Positions 33,463 to 42,144 of a DNA stretch of 64,000 bases are shown piece after piece. This DNA comes from Synechococcales cyanobacterium CNB. Its GTDB lineage: Bacteria; Planctomycetota; Phycisphaerae; Phycisphaerales; UBA1924. Positions within the stretch are counted from its first letter, which is position 1. Each line of letters begins with the position of its first letter. A model generated the notes under the pieces. That model was not told the DNA's origin, searched no databases, and worked only from the letters and a program-made list of their open reading frames with translations. Both the position numbers and the translations under genes were made by a program. The stretch covers positions 124,001 to 188,000 of the forward strand of contig SZOZ01000004.1 of assembly GCA_030263455.1 (NCBI GenBank), in the 5' to 3' direction.

Positions 33463-35199
33463 TCACTCACCGAGCGTGACCGTCGTCTCGACATCCTTCG
33501 TGCGCTCGCCCGTGTAGCGCAGGCGGACCGCCTCGCCCGGCTTTCCCTCGACATAGAAGCGGTGGATCACGCTGCCGCGGCCGGGCACGCCCGAGGTCAG
33601 CTGCATGCGGCCAGGCTCGAAGAGCACGGGGTCGACGCGCGTGTCGCGCCAGGAGTTCATCGAGCCTGACGCCGCGACTCGCCCCCCACCGAGCGGCTCG
33701 CAGGTGAGCAGGTCGTTCGTGCCGATGCGCCGCTGCGCCTGCACGGCGGTGCGCGTCGGGATGAGCCGGTCGTTGCGGACCTGCACCGTCACGGTCCACA
33801 GCCCGTCGCCGGCGCGCGCCGTCTCCACGCGCTCGAAGGCGAGCAGCGGCATCTGGTCGGCGTGGAACATGGTGAAGGCGAAGTTGCGGTGGCACTCCTC
33901 CTCGAGCATGAAGGTCGGCGTGCTGCGACTGGACCACTTGTTCATCCCGCCGACGAGCACCGTGCCGTACTGCGGGTGCTCGAATTCGGTGTATTCCTTG
34001 AAGGCGAGGCCGAACTGCAAGCGGTCGCGGAAGAGCCACATGCGCTGGTCGTCCGGCTCGCTCACGTCGCGTTGGAAGTAGCGGGCGTTGGTCCACAGCT
34101 CGTTGGTGAAGGAGATGATGCCGAGGCCCTCGGCGAGCCAGTTCACGAACCCGCCGTGCACGGTGTAGAGGTCGCGCCAGATGATCATCGAGCGGTAGTA
34201 GGGCAGCATGTCCTCGCCGACACGGGCGATCTCGTCGTAGACGCGGGCGTCGGCACGCGGGTAGAAGCCGTCGCGGAACTGCGCGCCCGGGCCGCGCAGG
34301 ATCATGCCGCCGGCGTTGTGGTAGCTCTGGCCCGCGGCGATGTTCGTGTGGGCCATGATGAACGCGCCGACGGCGCGGGTTTCGGGGTTGCTGAAGGGGA
34401 ACTCGCCCGCGCCGCCCTGGGCGTACTCCGGCTTCCAGCCGCTGGGCCAGTTGCGGTTCATGTCGTCGCCGCCGGGGCCGTCCTCGTTGATGCGCCCGTC
34501 GCCGTCGTTGTCGATCCCTTCGGAACCGAGCGGCGTCCACTCGCCGCGCTTGTCGTCGGGGACGCGCCGGAAGACGCGCGGGTCGTGGCGATCGCGCTCC
34601 CAGCGGCCGTCGGGGTCGCGGATCCACATCTGCGTGATGGAGCCGTCGCCGTCGAGGTCGTCGGGCGGATCCTCGTCGAAGAGGCCGTCGCGGTCGTCGT
34701 CCACGGGCCGCTGGTTCGAGCGGCTCGAGTGCGGCGTGTTCGCCTCCTCGAACCAGTACTCGCGGCCGTCCGGGTTCACGCTGACCATGAAGTAGAACGA
34801 GCAGCGGTCGAGCAGGTCCGTCAGGCTCGGCACCTGGCCGTACGCCTTGGTGAGATACCAGAGCGAGTAGAGCACGGCCTCGGCGGACTGCACCTCGTTG
34901 CCGTGGACGTTGCCGTCGATCCACATCGCGGGCTTGGAGGTGTGCGGGCCGGTCTTCGGTGAGTTCACGATCGCGACCCACAGGGCGCGCCCCTGCAGCG
35001 AACGCCCGATCTCGCGCAGCTCGACGAGGTCGGGATAGGCGGCGGCGATGCGCTTCAGGTGCGCTTCGATCTCGGCGTAGGTGTAGTAACGGTTGAAGGC
35101 GATCTCGACCTTTCCGTCGATGTGCGGCTGAGCGGAGGCCGGGACGGCCGCGACCGTACCGAGCGTCATGGCGGCAAGGATGGCGCTGGCAGTTCTCAC
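33463..35199 (-). CDS. Secreted M14 zinc carboxypeptidase
   Basis: A 578-residue metallopeptidase with signal peptide (ASAILAAMTLGTVAAVPASA). Zinc ligands are intact: His99 and Glu102 in DGNVHGNEVQ and His294 in GQSYHNAGG; the catalytic Glu is probably Glu367 in SFTNELWTN. Between them are two Asp-rich insertions resembling EF-hand loops (DDDRDGLFDEDPPDDLDGDG, GIDNDGDGRINEDG) that probably bind calcium. A beta-sandwich C-terminus follows from about residue 440. Family members cleave C-terminal amino acids from peptides. The GTG start at 35199 overlaps the previous stop codon (GTGA) and has GGAGG ahead, so the two M14 genes are translationally coupled. Confidence 0.9.
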   Translation of the reverse strand: MRTASAILAAMTLGTVAAVPASAQPHIDGKVEIAFNRYYTYAEIEAHLKRIAAAYPDLVELREIGRSLQGRALWVAIVNSPKTGPHTSKPAMWIDGNVHGNEVQSAEAVLYSLWYLTKAYGQVPSLTDLLDRCSFYFMVSVNPDGREYWFEEANTPHSSRSNQRPVDDDRDGLFDEDPPDDLDGDGSITQMWIRDPDGRWERDRHDPRVFRRVPDDKRGEWTPLGSEGIDNDGDGRINEDGPGGDDMNRNWPSGWKPEYAQGGAGEFPFSNPETRAVGAFIMAHTNIAAGQSYHNAGGMILRGPGAQFRDGFYPRADARVYDEIARVGEDMLPYYRSMIIWRDLYTVHGGFVNWLAEGLGIISFTNELWTNARYFQRDVSEPDDQRMWLFRDRLQFGLAFKEYTEFEHPQYGTVLVGGMNKWSSRSTPTFMLEEECHRNFAFTMFHADQMPLLAFERVETARAGDGLWTVTVQVRNDRLIPTRTAVQAQRRIGTNDLLTCEPLGGGRVAASGSMNSWRDTRVDPVLFEPGRMQLTSGVPGRGSVIHRFYVEGKPGEAVRLRYTGERTKDVETTVTLGE

Positions 35200-37199
35200 C
35201 GCTGGTCCTCCGTGAGATGGATCGTGAGCGTGCGGTCGCCGAGGGCGGCGGAACGAACGTCGAGCGTGATGACAGAACCGTCCGGGACGGTGACGGTCCA
35301 CTCGGCATAGGCGAAGCCGCCGGAACCATCGAGGTTCTCCCAGCGGGCGACCCGCTGGCCCGAGACGACAGCATCCCGCTCGACACGCAGATCGAGGACG
35401 ACGGGCGGCAGGCGGCGCGCCTTGCGCGCGATCGCCGATGCGGTCGGGAAGTATCCAGCGTTCGTGCCGCGCACCGTGATGCGCCACAGGCCGGTCGAGA
35501 GCCGCTCGACGGAGTGGACTTCGATGGTCAGGTCGGGCAACTTGCCGAGCAGCGCGGCGGCGAAGGCGGTCTGCTCGTCGGCGAGGCGCGTCCACTCGCT
35601 CTCGGGCGGGTTCACGCGGAAGCCCGGGACGAAGCCGCCGATCTCGACCGGGCCGAGTTGAGGATGATCGAAGGGCTGCCAGTCGATGAAGCCCTCGCGG
35701 TTGCGCTGCTCGTCGGAATACTTGAGCCACTTGGCGTCGTCGGAGTCGCGGGCACGGGAGGACGCGCCGGACGCGCTTGGTGAACCCTGCCCGGGGCGAG
35801 CACCCGGCTGTCGGCCGCCGGTGCGCGTGGGCGCGGCGGGCTGCACCTCCTGGCCCTGCGCCACGGCCATGACCTTGGCACGCAACTCCTCCGGCAACGC
35901 CATGATGGCCATCATGCGCTCGCGCTGCTCCTCGGGTGGGCGGTCCTGCGCCGAGGCCATCATCTCGGCACGCTCGGCAGGCGTGGCGATCATGAAGTCG
36001 ATCACGAACTGCGGCGCGCCGGCGGCCTGAAACTCACGCCGGATCGCGTCCGCGGGACTCTCCTCGGGCGCGTCGTCAACCGCGGGCTTCTCGGCCTCGT
36101 CCTTCGCGTCCGCTGGCTTGTCGGTCTCTTTCGGCTTCACAAGATCGGGGCGAACCCACACCGGCGTCGTGAAGGCATACACGCCGAAGTGGGCGTAGGC
36201 CCACTGGTGGAACGAGCCGGCGGTATCCGGCCCCTTGGGCGCGCCGGTCATCCCCGTCGTGTCCTTGAAAATACGGGCAACCTCCTCGTAGTAGGGCTTG
36301 TCGTCGGATTCGATACCGAGCGGCTCGCGCCCATCTGGGGCGTTGCGGCCAGCCTCGGGGATATTGAGCAGGTTGTCATGCGGGCCGAAGACGAGCACGC
36401 AGACGATGTTGTCGCGGGTGAGCATCCAGCGCACGAGCGCGAGGCTCTCCGGCTCGGAGAGCGAATAGAGCCCCGCTCCGTCGGTGTGCTCGGGCCAGAG
36501 GGCTGGGAAGTTCATGTTCAGGTCCACGCCCCCGCCCGCGCTCCCGTGCGCGCCATCCTCGTTGAAACGTCCGTCGCCGTCGGCGTCACGTCCTTCGATC
36601 AGAACGGCGTGCGTCGGCGCCTCGCCCTTCGCAGCCTCGGGCTTGCGCATGATGCGTGGATCGTCGGGGTCCGCGACGAGGTCGGCGCGCAGGCCTGTCG
36701 CCGGGGCCGGATGCTTGATCCGCATCATGGTGATGAGGCCGTCGCCGTTCAGATCGTTTGCCGGGTCTTCATTGACGCGCCCGTCGCGGTCGGCGTCGTA
36801 CTCGACGACGGTGCGGCCGAAGTCGGACTTCGGTGTGCCCTCGCGCGCGAAGAAAGCGGCGTTGTCGGGGTTCAAGTCCGGGATGATGTAGACCGTGCGC
36901 TCACGCAACAGGTCGGCGTGCTTCGTCACGAGACGATCGACGAGCGAACGCGCGACGCGCGGACCGATCTCGTGACGACCGTCCAAGCCAGCGACAACGA
37001 GCAGCGCGGGACGCTGATCGGGCGTGCGGCCCAGCGAGTCCGGCTCGGGGTGCCCGAGCCGAAGCAACTGCAGCGCGCGGCCGGACCGGCTCTTGCCGAT
37101 GGACGTGACCTCGACCAACCGCTCTGTGGAGTCCTGCGCCGAGGCACCGGCAAGAAGACCGAAGACAACGGCAGACGCGACGAGCACGGACCTACGCAT
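35196..37199 (-). CDS. Degenerate M14-like paralogue, secreted
   Basis: A 667-residue paralogue of the following gene with signal peptide MRRSVLVASAVVFGLLAGASA and GGGAGGCGAT before ATG 37199. The M14 fold is visible (ALLVVAGLDGRHEIGPRVA, YIIPDLNPDNAAFF, two EF-hand-like insertions with DADRDGRVNEDP and DADGDGRFNEDG, GGGVDLNMNFP). At the first zinc site the family HGNE becomes DGRH, and the catalytic Glu region reads FTTPVW, so the zinc site appears lost although a His in FGPHDNLL remains. A roughly 110-residue charged, Ala/Gln-rich insertion follows about residue 380. It may chaperone or bind substrate for its active partner. Confidence 0.75.
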   Translation of the reverse strand: MRRSVLVASAVVFGLLAGASAQDSTERLVEVTSIGKSRSGRALQLLRLGHPEPDSLGRTPDQRPALLVVAGLDGRHEIGPRVARSLVDRLVTKHADLLRERTVYIIPDLNPDNAAFFAREGTPKSDFGRTVVEYDADRDGRVNEDPANDLNGDGLITMMRIKHPAPATGLRADLVADPDDPRIMRKPEAAKGEAPTHAVLIEGRDADGDGRFNEDGAHGSAGGGVDLNMNFPALWPEHTDGAGLYSLSEPESLALVRWMLTRDNIVCVLVFGPHDNLLNIPEAGRNAPDGREPLGIESDDKPYYEEVARIFKDTTGMTGAPKGPDTAGSFHQWAYAHFGVYAFTTPVWVRPDLVKPKETDKPADAKDEAEKPAVDDAPEESPADAIRREFQAAGAPQFVIDFMIATPAERAEMMASAQDRPPEEQRERMMAIMALPEELRAKVMAVAQGQEVQPAAPTRTGGRQPGARPGQGSPSASGASSRARDSDDAKWLKYSDEQRNREGFIDWQPFDHPQLGPVEIGGFVPGFRVNPPESEWTRLADEQTAFAAALLGKLPDLTIEVHSVERLSTGLWRITVRGTNAGYFPTASAIARKARRLPPVVLDLRVERDAVVSGQRVARWENLDGSGGFAYAEWTVTVPDGSVITLDVRSAALGDRTLTIHLTEDQR

Positions 37200-37365
37200 A
37201 TCGCCTCCCTGGGCGGTGTCGAGCGGAGACAGAGGCGGAGAAGATAGCAGGAAGGGATGCGCGTGCCGTCGCGTCCTGTGTGTGAAGGTGGGATAGATGG
37301 TGGAAAGCGGCTGCGTGGCAAGTCGAGATTGGCCAGTTTTAGCCGTTCTGCCCCACCTAAACCCC

Positions 37366-37410
37366 TGATATTGGATATTAGTGTCGGCTAATATACGAGT
37401 ATACTGCGAA
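37366..37410. promoter_or_regulatory. AT-rich dyad and promoter region
   Basis: In the 320-base gap between the divergent M14 operon and a small gene. It holds the perfect inverted repeat ATATTAG (37375-37381) / CTAATAT (37388-37394) and a TATACT -10-like hexamer at 37400-37405. The surroundings are GC-rich, so this AT island is probably the shared control region, possibly an operator. The rest of the gap shows nothing I can name. Confidence 0.5.
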
Positions 37411-37520
37411 CAAACTGCCGAATGCGGTTGACAGGAGAGCCGTGCTTCGACGATTATGGGGGGTCGGCCGGGGCTTCGTGGGGAGCGTGGGACCGGCTGC
37501 AAAAGCGCAGGGAGGTGGTC

Positions 37521-37733
37521 ATGGATAAGACCCAGAGCGGATCGGGCATCTTCCGGCTGAACGATGGGGACGTCGCGCAGTTCCGGGCCGACACGGACCA
37601 GCGGGGAGACTGGTACGTCTGGCGCCGGATGAGCGCAAACGGCTGGGCGACGCTGAGGCGCTGCGATAGCCGCGAAGAGGCCATCGAGTTGGCCCAGTCC
37701 CTGAACGAGGATCCCGACGCCGTCCTTGCGTAA
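37521..37733 (+). CDS. Small hypothetical protein
   Basis: A 70-residue soluble protein starting at ATG 37521, with GGGAGGTGG just upstream. It has no signal or membrane segment. The sequence (FRADTDQRGDWYVWRRMSAN, WATLRRCDSREEAIELAQSL) resembles small single-domain alpha/beta proteins, with a C-terminal helix beginning SREEAIELA, but I do not recognise a family. A short GC hairpin follows its stop. It stands between the M14 operon (divergent) and the lipoprotein operon. Confidence 0.65.
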   Translation: MDKTQSGSGIFRLNDGDVAQFRADTDQRGDWYVWRRMSANGWATLRRCDSREEAIELAQSLNEDPDAVLA

Positions 37734-37734
37734 C

Positions 37735-37753
37735 GGGGCTGCGGCCCCCTTCT
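37735..37753 (+). terminator. Short terminator hairpin
   Basis: GGGGC-TGCG-GCCCC immediately after the TAA stop, followed by CTTCT. The stem is short but very GC-rich. Confidence 0.4.
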
Positions 37754-37869
37754 CGCACCAGCCCCCACCCGCCACCCTCGGCACCCGACGGAGGTTTGTC
37801 GGTACAAACATGCGCTCAGGCTGTCCCCCGGTTTCCGGCGGACCGGCCGGCCATGAAGGAGCCGACGCG

Positions 37870-38511
37870 ATGAACCACAACAGAGATATCCGGCGCCTCA
37901 CGCGGGGAACGGCCGTCTTGACCTGTGCGTCGCTGCTGGCGGTCTCGATCGGCGCGTGCGAGTCCAGCCCGCCGCGCCGCGAGACCGGCGACTCGGGGGG
38001 GCGGATCAACCCCTACGCGACCACACCGGCGGATCGTTCATCGAGCGCGGCAAACGCGGCTTCGCTCTGGGAGTTCTCCGACCAGGTGGCGGACGCGCTC
38101 GCCGCCCGCATCGCGCAGATCCCGGAAATCCGCGATGCTCCGTACAAGGTCGTGATCGAACTGGGCGACATCGAGAACATGACCAACACGCCCCGGCAGG
38201 ACTTCGAGCTGATCCAGCGGCGGTTGCGCGGGCGCCTGCTCACCAGCGATACGGTGACCGCCAAGGCCCGCTTCGTCGAGGGTGCACGCACGATGGATCG
38301 TGAGAAGGACCGCGTGCAGGCCGGCGGCGGTGCGGGGGGAATGACCGACCGCTACGACGAGCGGTTGACCTACGTGCTGCGCGGGTCGTTCTACGAGTCC
38401 ACGCGCGGCGGCGGGCAGGTGAGCCGGTACTACTTCGAGTTCAACCTCGTCAACCTCCAGTCGCGCGACATCGTCTTCAACGAGTCGTTCGACCTCGCCC
38501 AGCAGCGCTGA
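37870..38511 (+). CDS. LpoB-like lipoprotein (penicillin-binding protein activator family)
   Basis: A 213-residue lipoprotein with signal AVLTCASLLAVS and lipobox IGAC. The mature part matches the LpoB/COG3417 pattern: helix ADALAARIAQIPEI, strand VVIELGDIENMTNT, helix QDFELIQRRLRGRLL, KARFVEG, YVLRGSFYE and a final VSRYYFEFNLVNLQSRDIVF. In enterobacteria LpoB is the outer-membrane activator of PBP1B. First gene of a four-gene lipoprotein operon with an LpoB paralogue, a COG3014-like protein and a YcfL-like protein, the combination seen in gammaproteobacteria. Family assignment is by pattern and context; the PBP partner is not in the window. Confidence 0.75.
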   Translation: MNHNRDIRRLTRGTAVLTCASLLAVSIGACESSPPRRETGDSGGRINPYATTPADRSSSAANAASLWEFSDQVADALAARIAQIPEIRDAPYKVVIELGDIENMTNTPRQDFELIQRRLRGRLLTSDTVTAKARFVEGARTMDREKDRVQAGGGAGGMTDRYDERLTYVLRGSFYESTRGGGQVSRYYFEFNLVNLQSRDIVFNESFDLAQQR

Positions 38512-38530
38512 GCGTGCGACGAGGCGCACC

Positions 38531-39118
38531 ATGCCCGCCCGCCTGCTGAGCCTGTGCATCGCGGCCGCGTGCGTGATGAGCGCGTGCACGGCTTCCGGAC
38601 CGTCGAAGCAGACAACTCGTCTGCGGCACAGCGACCTCGCGCTTGCGGGCGCAGAGATGCGCGAGCAACTCGCCACGGCGACGTTTCTGGAGGGGCGCAC
38701 GCCGGAGTCGCCGCCGATACGGATCGTGATCCGGCGGCTCGAGAACCTGTCGAGCGACCGCGTGCCCATCGCCGAGCAGTGGGCGATGGTGTCGGGGCTG
38801 ATCGCGGATCGGGGTGTGCAGCAGGCGGCGCGGGAGCGCGGGGTCGTGTTTCAACTGCCGCCGGAGAAGGCCTCGCTGCTCCGCGAAACGGGGGTTGAGT
38901 ACCCGGACCTGCTGCCGGAGCACTATCCCACACACGTGCTGCGGGCGTCGATCCGATCGCTGGTGCGCGGCGGGGCCGTGCGCGGTTCGGGGCCGGCGGA
39001 CGTGCGCAAGGACGTGTACCTGATCTCGTATGAAGTCGAAGAGATCGACTCACGCGAAGTCGTGTGGCAGGCGGACGTGGAGTTCGCACGCGAGGCGAAG
39101 GGACTGCTCGTGGATTGA
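38531..39118 (+). CDS. Second LpoB-like lipoprotein
   Basis: A 195-residue lipoprotein (CIAAACV, lipobox MSAC) starting 20 bases after the first LpoB-like gene. The mature part has a diverged version of the same fold: IRIVIRRLENLSSDRVPIAE at the strand following helix 1, QQAARERGVVFQLPPE, THVLRASIRSLVRGG and YLISYEVEEIDSREVVWQAD. It probably arose by duplication and may form heteromers with its neighbour. The assignment rests on that alignment of segments and the operon. Confidence 0.65.
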   Translation: MPARLLSLCIAAACVMSACTASGPSKQTTRLRHSDLALAGAEMREQLATATFLEGRTPESPPIRIVIRRLENLSSDRVPIAEQWAMVSGLIADRGVQQAARERGVVFQLPPEKASLLRETGVEYPDLLPEHYPTHVLRASIRSLVRGGAVRGSGPADVRKDVYLISYEVEEIDSREVVWQADVEFAREAKGLLVD

Positions 39119-39219
39119 GGGAAGTGACGAAGCAAGTGATGCTACACCTTGGAAGTCAACTCCAATCCCTTCGCGCCTTTCGCGGACTTCGCGTTCCGAT
39201 CCTGATTGAACGTGGCATC

Positions 39220-40887
39220 ATGCACTTTCGAACGGTACAGATTGCAGCACTGGCGGTCGCATGCATCGCGTCGGGGTGTGCCTCGTACCGCCCTGACGCC
39301 TCGGTGATGAACGAGGTGTCGCGGGGGCAGTACGGCGATGCGCGAGGTCGCATCGCGGCAACCCTGCCGTCGAGCCGGTCCGACCCCGTCTACCTGCTTG
39401 CTCGCACGAAGGCAGGGATCGTCGCGCTGGCGGACGGGCTGCCAGAGGCCGCGGAGCCGCACCTGGCCGAGGTCTACGACCTGCTGCGGACGCAGGGGTT
39501 GAACGCCGACAAGACCGTGCCGTCGGTGGTGGTGCACGAGGGCGTACGCATCTGGAAGGGCGAGCCGTTCGAGCAGGCGATGGGATACGCCTACGTCGCG
39601 GTGCATGACATGGTGATGGCGGACTGGGGGAACGCGCGTGCTGCGGCGGGAGATTCGATCTTTCTGCTGCGCGATTTCGGACGTGCGGGCGACGGTCGTT
39701 CGCTGACCTCGATCGAACTTGCGAAGCGCGCCGCGGAGCGCGACCGCGACGGCGGCGACTACCTCTCGACCGGATACACCGCTGTCGAGTCCGATTTCGC
39801 GCTCGGCTACCTGCTCGCGGGCGTGGCGAACCGGATGCTCGACCGGCCCGAAGAGGCCGCGGAGCACTTCGCCAAGGCCGCGGCGATCGCGCCGCACCTG
39901 GTGTCGCTCGCGTCCACGCTCGAGCACGGCGACTACGACATGCTGCTCATCGTTGACACTGGCTTCGGGCCGGAGAAGATCGCCACGGGGCAGGACGGTG
40001 TCGTCGCGGCGTTTGTGCCGCGCGAGCGCGGCCCCGCGAGCGGGCTGGTCGTGCAGCAGCGCGGGCGTGCGTACACCGAGCTGCCTCCCGCGTGCGACCT
40101 CAACGAGATGGCGATGGACCACCGCTGGAACAACCTTGAGGACGTGCGGCGCGTGAAGAGTCTGCTCGGGTCTGGGATGATGGTTGCCGGGGCGGCGGTT
40201 GCGATCGGCTCGAACGACACGGAGGCTCAACTCGCCGGCCTTGGGATACTGCTCGCGGGTATGGCGGTGCGCGCCGGCTCGAAGGCGGACACGCGGCACA
40301 ACGAACTGCTCCCGCGGTTCGTGTATATCGTGCCGATCCGTGCGAGCGACGGCCCGGTGACGCTGCAGGTGGCCGGCAAGCCCGGGACGCGACTCTCGCT
40401 TGCCGGCCTGCCGTCGCCGGGAAGCGGCGAGACAACGACGGTGCGATACGTGCGCCTGCTGACGGACCCTGACGGCACCGGGTTCGCGCCCGCGTGGGCA
40501 GCGTCAGGGCGCATCCTGTATGCGAATGACGAGACGGGCGCGCTCGACGCGCCGACGCTGCCGTACATCCTCGGCGGGCGGTGCGTGCGCACGCCGACGC
40601 CGGACCTGCTCGTCGAGTATCAGCGGGCGGGTTTGCCGGATGACGTCTCGTTCGGGCAACTCCTCGAACTCTACAGGCTCGAAGGGCTGGAGCCGCTGCC
40701 CGGCCCGGAGCGCAGGCGGGCACGTGGGCACGTGCTCGAAGGTGGGAGGACGGTCTTCACGCCACAGGCGGGATCGGCGGCGTTCGCGCGGCTGTTCGGG
40801 CAGGAGCACCCGGCGTACGCTCCGCGCTCGCGCGAGGTGCGCGAGTTGGTGGCCCGCATCGGCGCCGGTGGGAAGCATGAGGAATAA
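39220..40887 (+). CDS. COG3014-like lipoprotein
   Basis: A 555-residue lipoprotein (VQIAALAVACIASGC). The first half is helical with TPR-like repeats (GRIAATLPSSRSDPVYLLAR, ADGLPEAAEPHLAEVYDLL, RMLDRPEEAAEHFAKAA) and the family block GEPFEQAMGYAYVAVHDMV. The middle has a hydrophobic stretch SGMMVAGAAVAIG and a Gly-rich part LAGLGILLAGMAVRAG, and the C-terminus is beta-rich. COG3014 proteins of unknown function sit beside LpoB and YcfL in many gammaproteobacteria. The start ATG 39220 leads straight into the signal peptide; 101 bases separate it from the preceding gene. Confidence 0.65.
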   Translation: MHFRTVQIAALAVACIASGCASYRPDASVMNEVSRGQYGDARGRIAATLPSSRSDPVYLLARTKAGIVALADGLPEAAEPHLAEVYDLLRTQGLNADKTVPSVVVHEGVRIWKGEPFEQAMGYAYVAVHDMVMADWGNARAAAGDSIFLLRDFGRAGDGRSLTSIELAKRAAERDRDGGDYLSTGYTAVESDFALGYLLAGVANRMLDRPEEAAEHFAKAAAIAPHLVSLASTLEHGDYDMLLIVDTGFGPEKIATGQDGVVAAFVPRERGPASGLVVQQRGRAYTELPPACDLNEMAMDHRWNNLEDVRRVKSLLGSGMMVAGAAVAIGSNDTEAQLAGLGILLAGMAVRAGSKADTRHNELLPRFVYIVPIRASDGPVTLQVAGKPGTRLSLAGLPSPGSGETTTVRYVRLLTDPDGTGFAPAWAASGRILYANDETGALDAPTLPYILGGRCVRTPTPDLLVEYQRAGLPDDVSFGQLLELYRLEGLEPLPGPERRRARGHVLEGGRTVFTPQAGSAAFARLFGQEHPAYAPRSREVRELVARIGAGGKHEE

Positions 40888-40950
40888 GAGGGCATCAACC
40901 CGCGCTTCGGGACGCGGTATCAGTCGACGCACAGACGCAAGGAGACGACC

Positions 40951-41376
40951 ATGGCACCTCGCACACGCACGAACGCGCTCACGGCGACGATAGCGCTCGG
41001 TTGCCTGCTCGGCGCGGCCGCGTGCCAGAGCAGCGCGCCGCCCTACCGCGGCCGGGTGGACCCGATCCCGCTGTCCGACTACCCGCAGATCGTGGTGACA
41101 CGACCGCTGAACGACCTGCTCGGCTTCTCGCAGCCGAACGTGACGCCCGCGACCGAGACCGAGCCGATGCGTGTGGTCGCGCCGGTGCGGTCGATGCAGG
41201 ACGGATACACGCGCGTGCAGTACCAGTTCGAGTTCTTCGACGAGCGCGGGCGCCCGCTGTCGCAGTCAGGATGGAAGTACAAGTCGATCACGCCGCGGCA
41301 GCAGGTGTTCCTGGATGGGCGTTCGCTGAGCACGCAGGCGAAGGACTGGCGGCTGTCGATCCGGCAAGCGGGGTGA
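40951..41376 (+). CDS. YcfL-like (DUF1425) lipoprotein
   Basis: A 141-residue lipoprotein with signal ALTATIALGCLLGA and lipobox AAAC. The mature domain fits DUF1425/YcfL: VTRPLNDLLGFSQP, MRVVAPVRSMQDGYTRVQYQ, FEFFDERGRPLSQSGW, SITPRQQVFLDGRSL. YcfL is encoded next to lpoB in E. coli; its function is unknown. GCAAGGAGAC precedes ATG 40951. It is the last gene of the operon and converges with the pseudopilin gene seven bases away, leaving no room for a terminator. Confidence 0.75.
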   Translation: MAPRTRTNALTATIALGCLLGAAACQSSAPPYRGRVDPIPLSDYPQIVVTRPLNDLLGFSQPNVTPATETEPMRVVAPVRSMQDGYTRVQYQFEFFDERGRPLSQSGWKYKSITPRQQVFLDGRSLSTQAKDWRLSIRQAG

Positions 41377-41382
41377 GGCGGC

Positions 41383-42144
41383 CTACTCCACGTCGCGACC
41401 TCGCGCACCGCCGACGGTATGCAGCCCGTAAACCCCGATTGTGTGGCGGGTGCCCGGATACTCGCCTTCACCATCGCGCAGCGGCATGACCAGTCCCGGC
41501 TCCGTCGTTCCGCGCGCACTGCCATCGACGAAACCCATATTCAACGGACGGCCTGCATATCGCTCCGGAAAGTACGGCGTGACAGGCTCTCTTTCCACCA
41601 GAACCGCCTTCTTCGACGGATACGCCACTTCGTGCCCACGCACGGCCCGCCACTGCGACGGTCCCTGCCGAGTCTCCCACGACCAGTACGCGGGGTCGGC
41701 GATCAGCGAGCACGAATAGAAATACGACATGCTCCATCCGGCCCCGGGCCTCATGACCGAACGATGCATGATCTTCTCGTCATAGTACAAGTCCGCGAGA
41801 ACGGCCTGCCAGAGATGATGGGCCTCAAAGTACCTCATCCGGAACTCGTGGCCCTGAATAACTAGGGTGGTGAACTCCGAACTCGGGTCCATGAACGCCG
41901 GGAACGTGTCGTTCCAGTCCGTTCGGTACATGTCAATGATCGTTGCGTGTGACCGCAGATTCGACAGCGACACCGAATCGCGACCACTGTCGCGAACCGA
42001 CGAGAGCATCGGCAACGCCAGCGCGACAAGGATCGCGACGATGAGCGCCGCAACTAGGACCTCAGCGAGCGTGAACCCCCGCCTCACTCCGTTGCCAGGG
42101 ACGAAGATCGGCTGGGCGTCGCCTTTGACGTGCTTCCAAACCAT
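41383..42144 (-). CDS. Prepilin-type cleavage/methylation protein (pseudopilin)
   Basis: About 253 residues. A short basic leader is followed by RRGFTLAEVLVAALIVAILVALALPML, the type IV prepilin signal with Phe methylation site and Glu5. The mature part has an N-terminal helix, YRTDWNDTFPAF and a C-terminal MGFVDGSARG that resembles the DG signature of planctomycete pseudopilins without the His. Start is ATG 42144 (GGGAG seven bases upstream) or 42150. It overlaps the 3' end of the MauE gene by about 60 bases and is probably cotranslated. Confidence 0.8.
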   Translation of the reverse strand: MVWKHVKGDAQPIFVPGNGVRRGFTLAEVLVAALIVAILVALALPMLSSVRDSGRDSVSLSNLRSHATIIDMYRTDWNDTFPAFMDPSSEFTTLVIQGHEFRMRYFEAHHLWQAVLADLYYDEKIMHRSVMRPGAGWSMSYFYSCSLIADPAYWSWETRQGPSQWRAVRGHEVAYPSKKAVLVEREPVTPYFPERYAGRPLNMGFVDGSARGTTEPGLVMPLRDGEGEYPGTRHTIGVYGLHTVGGARGRDVE

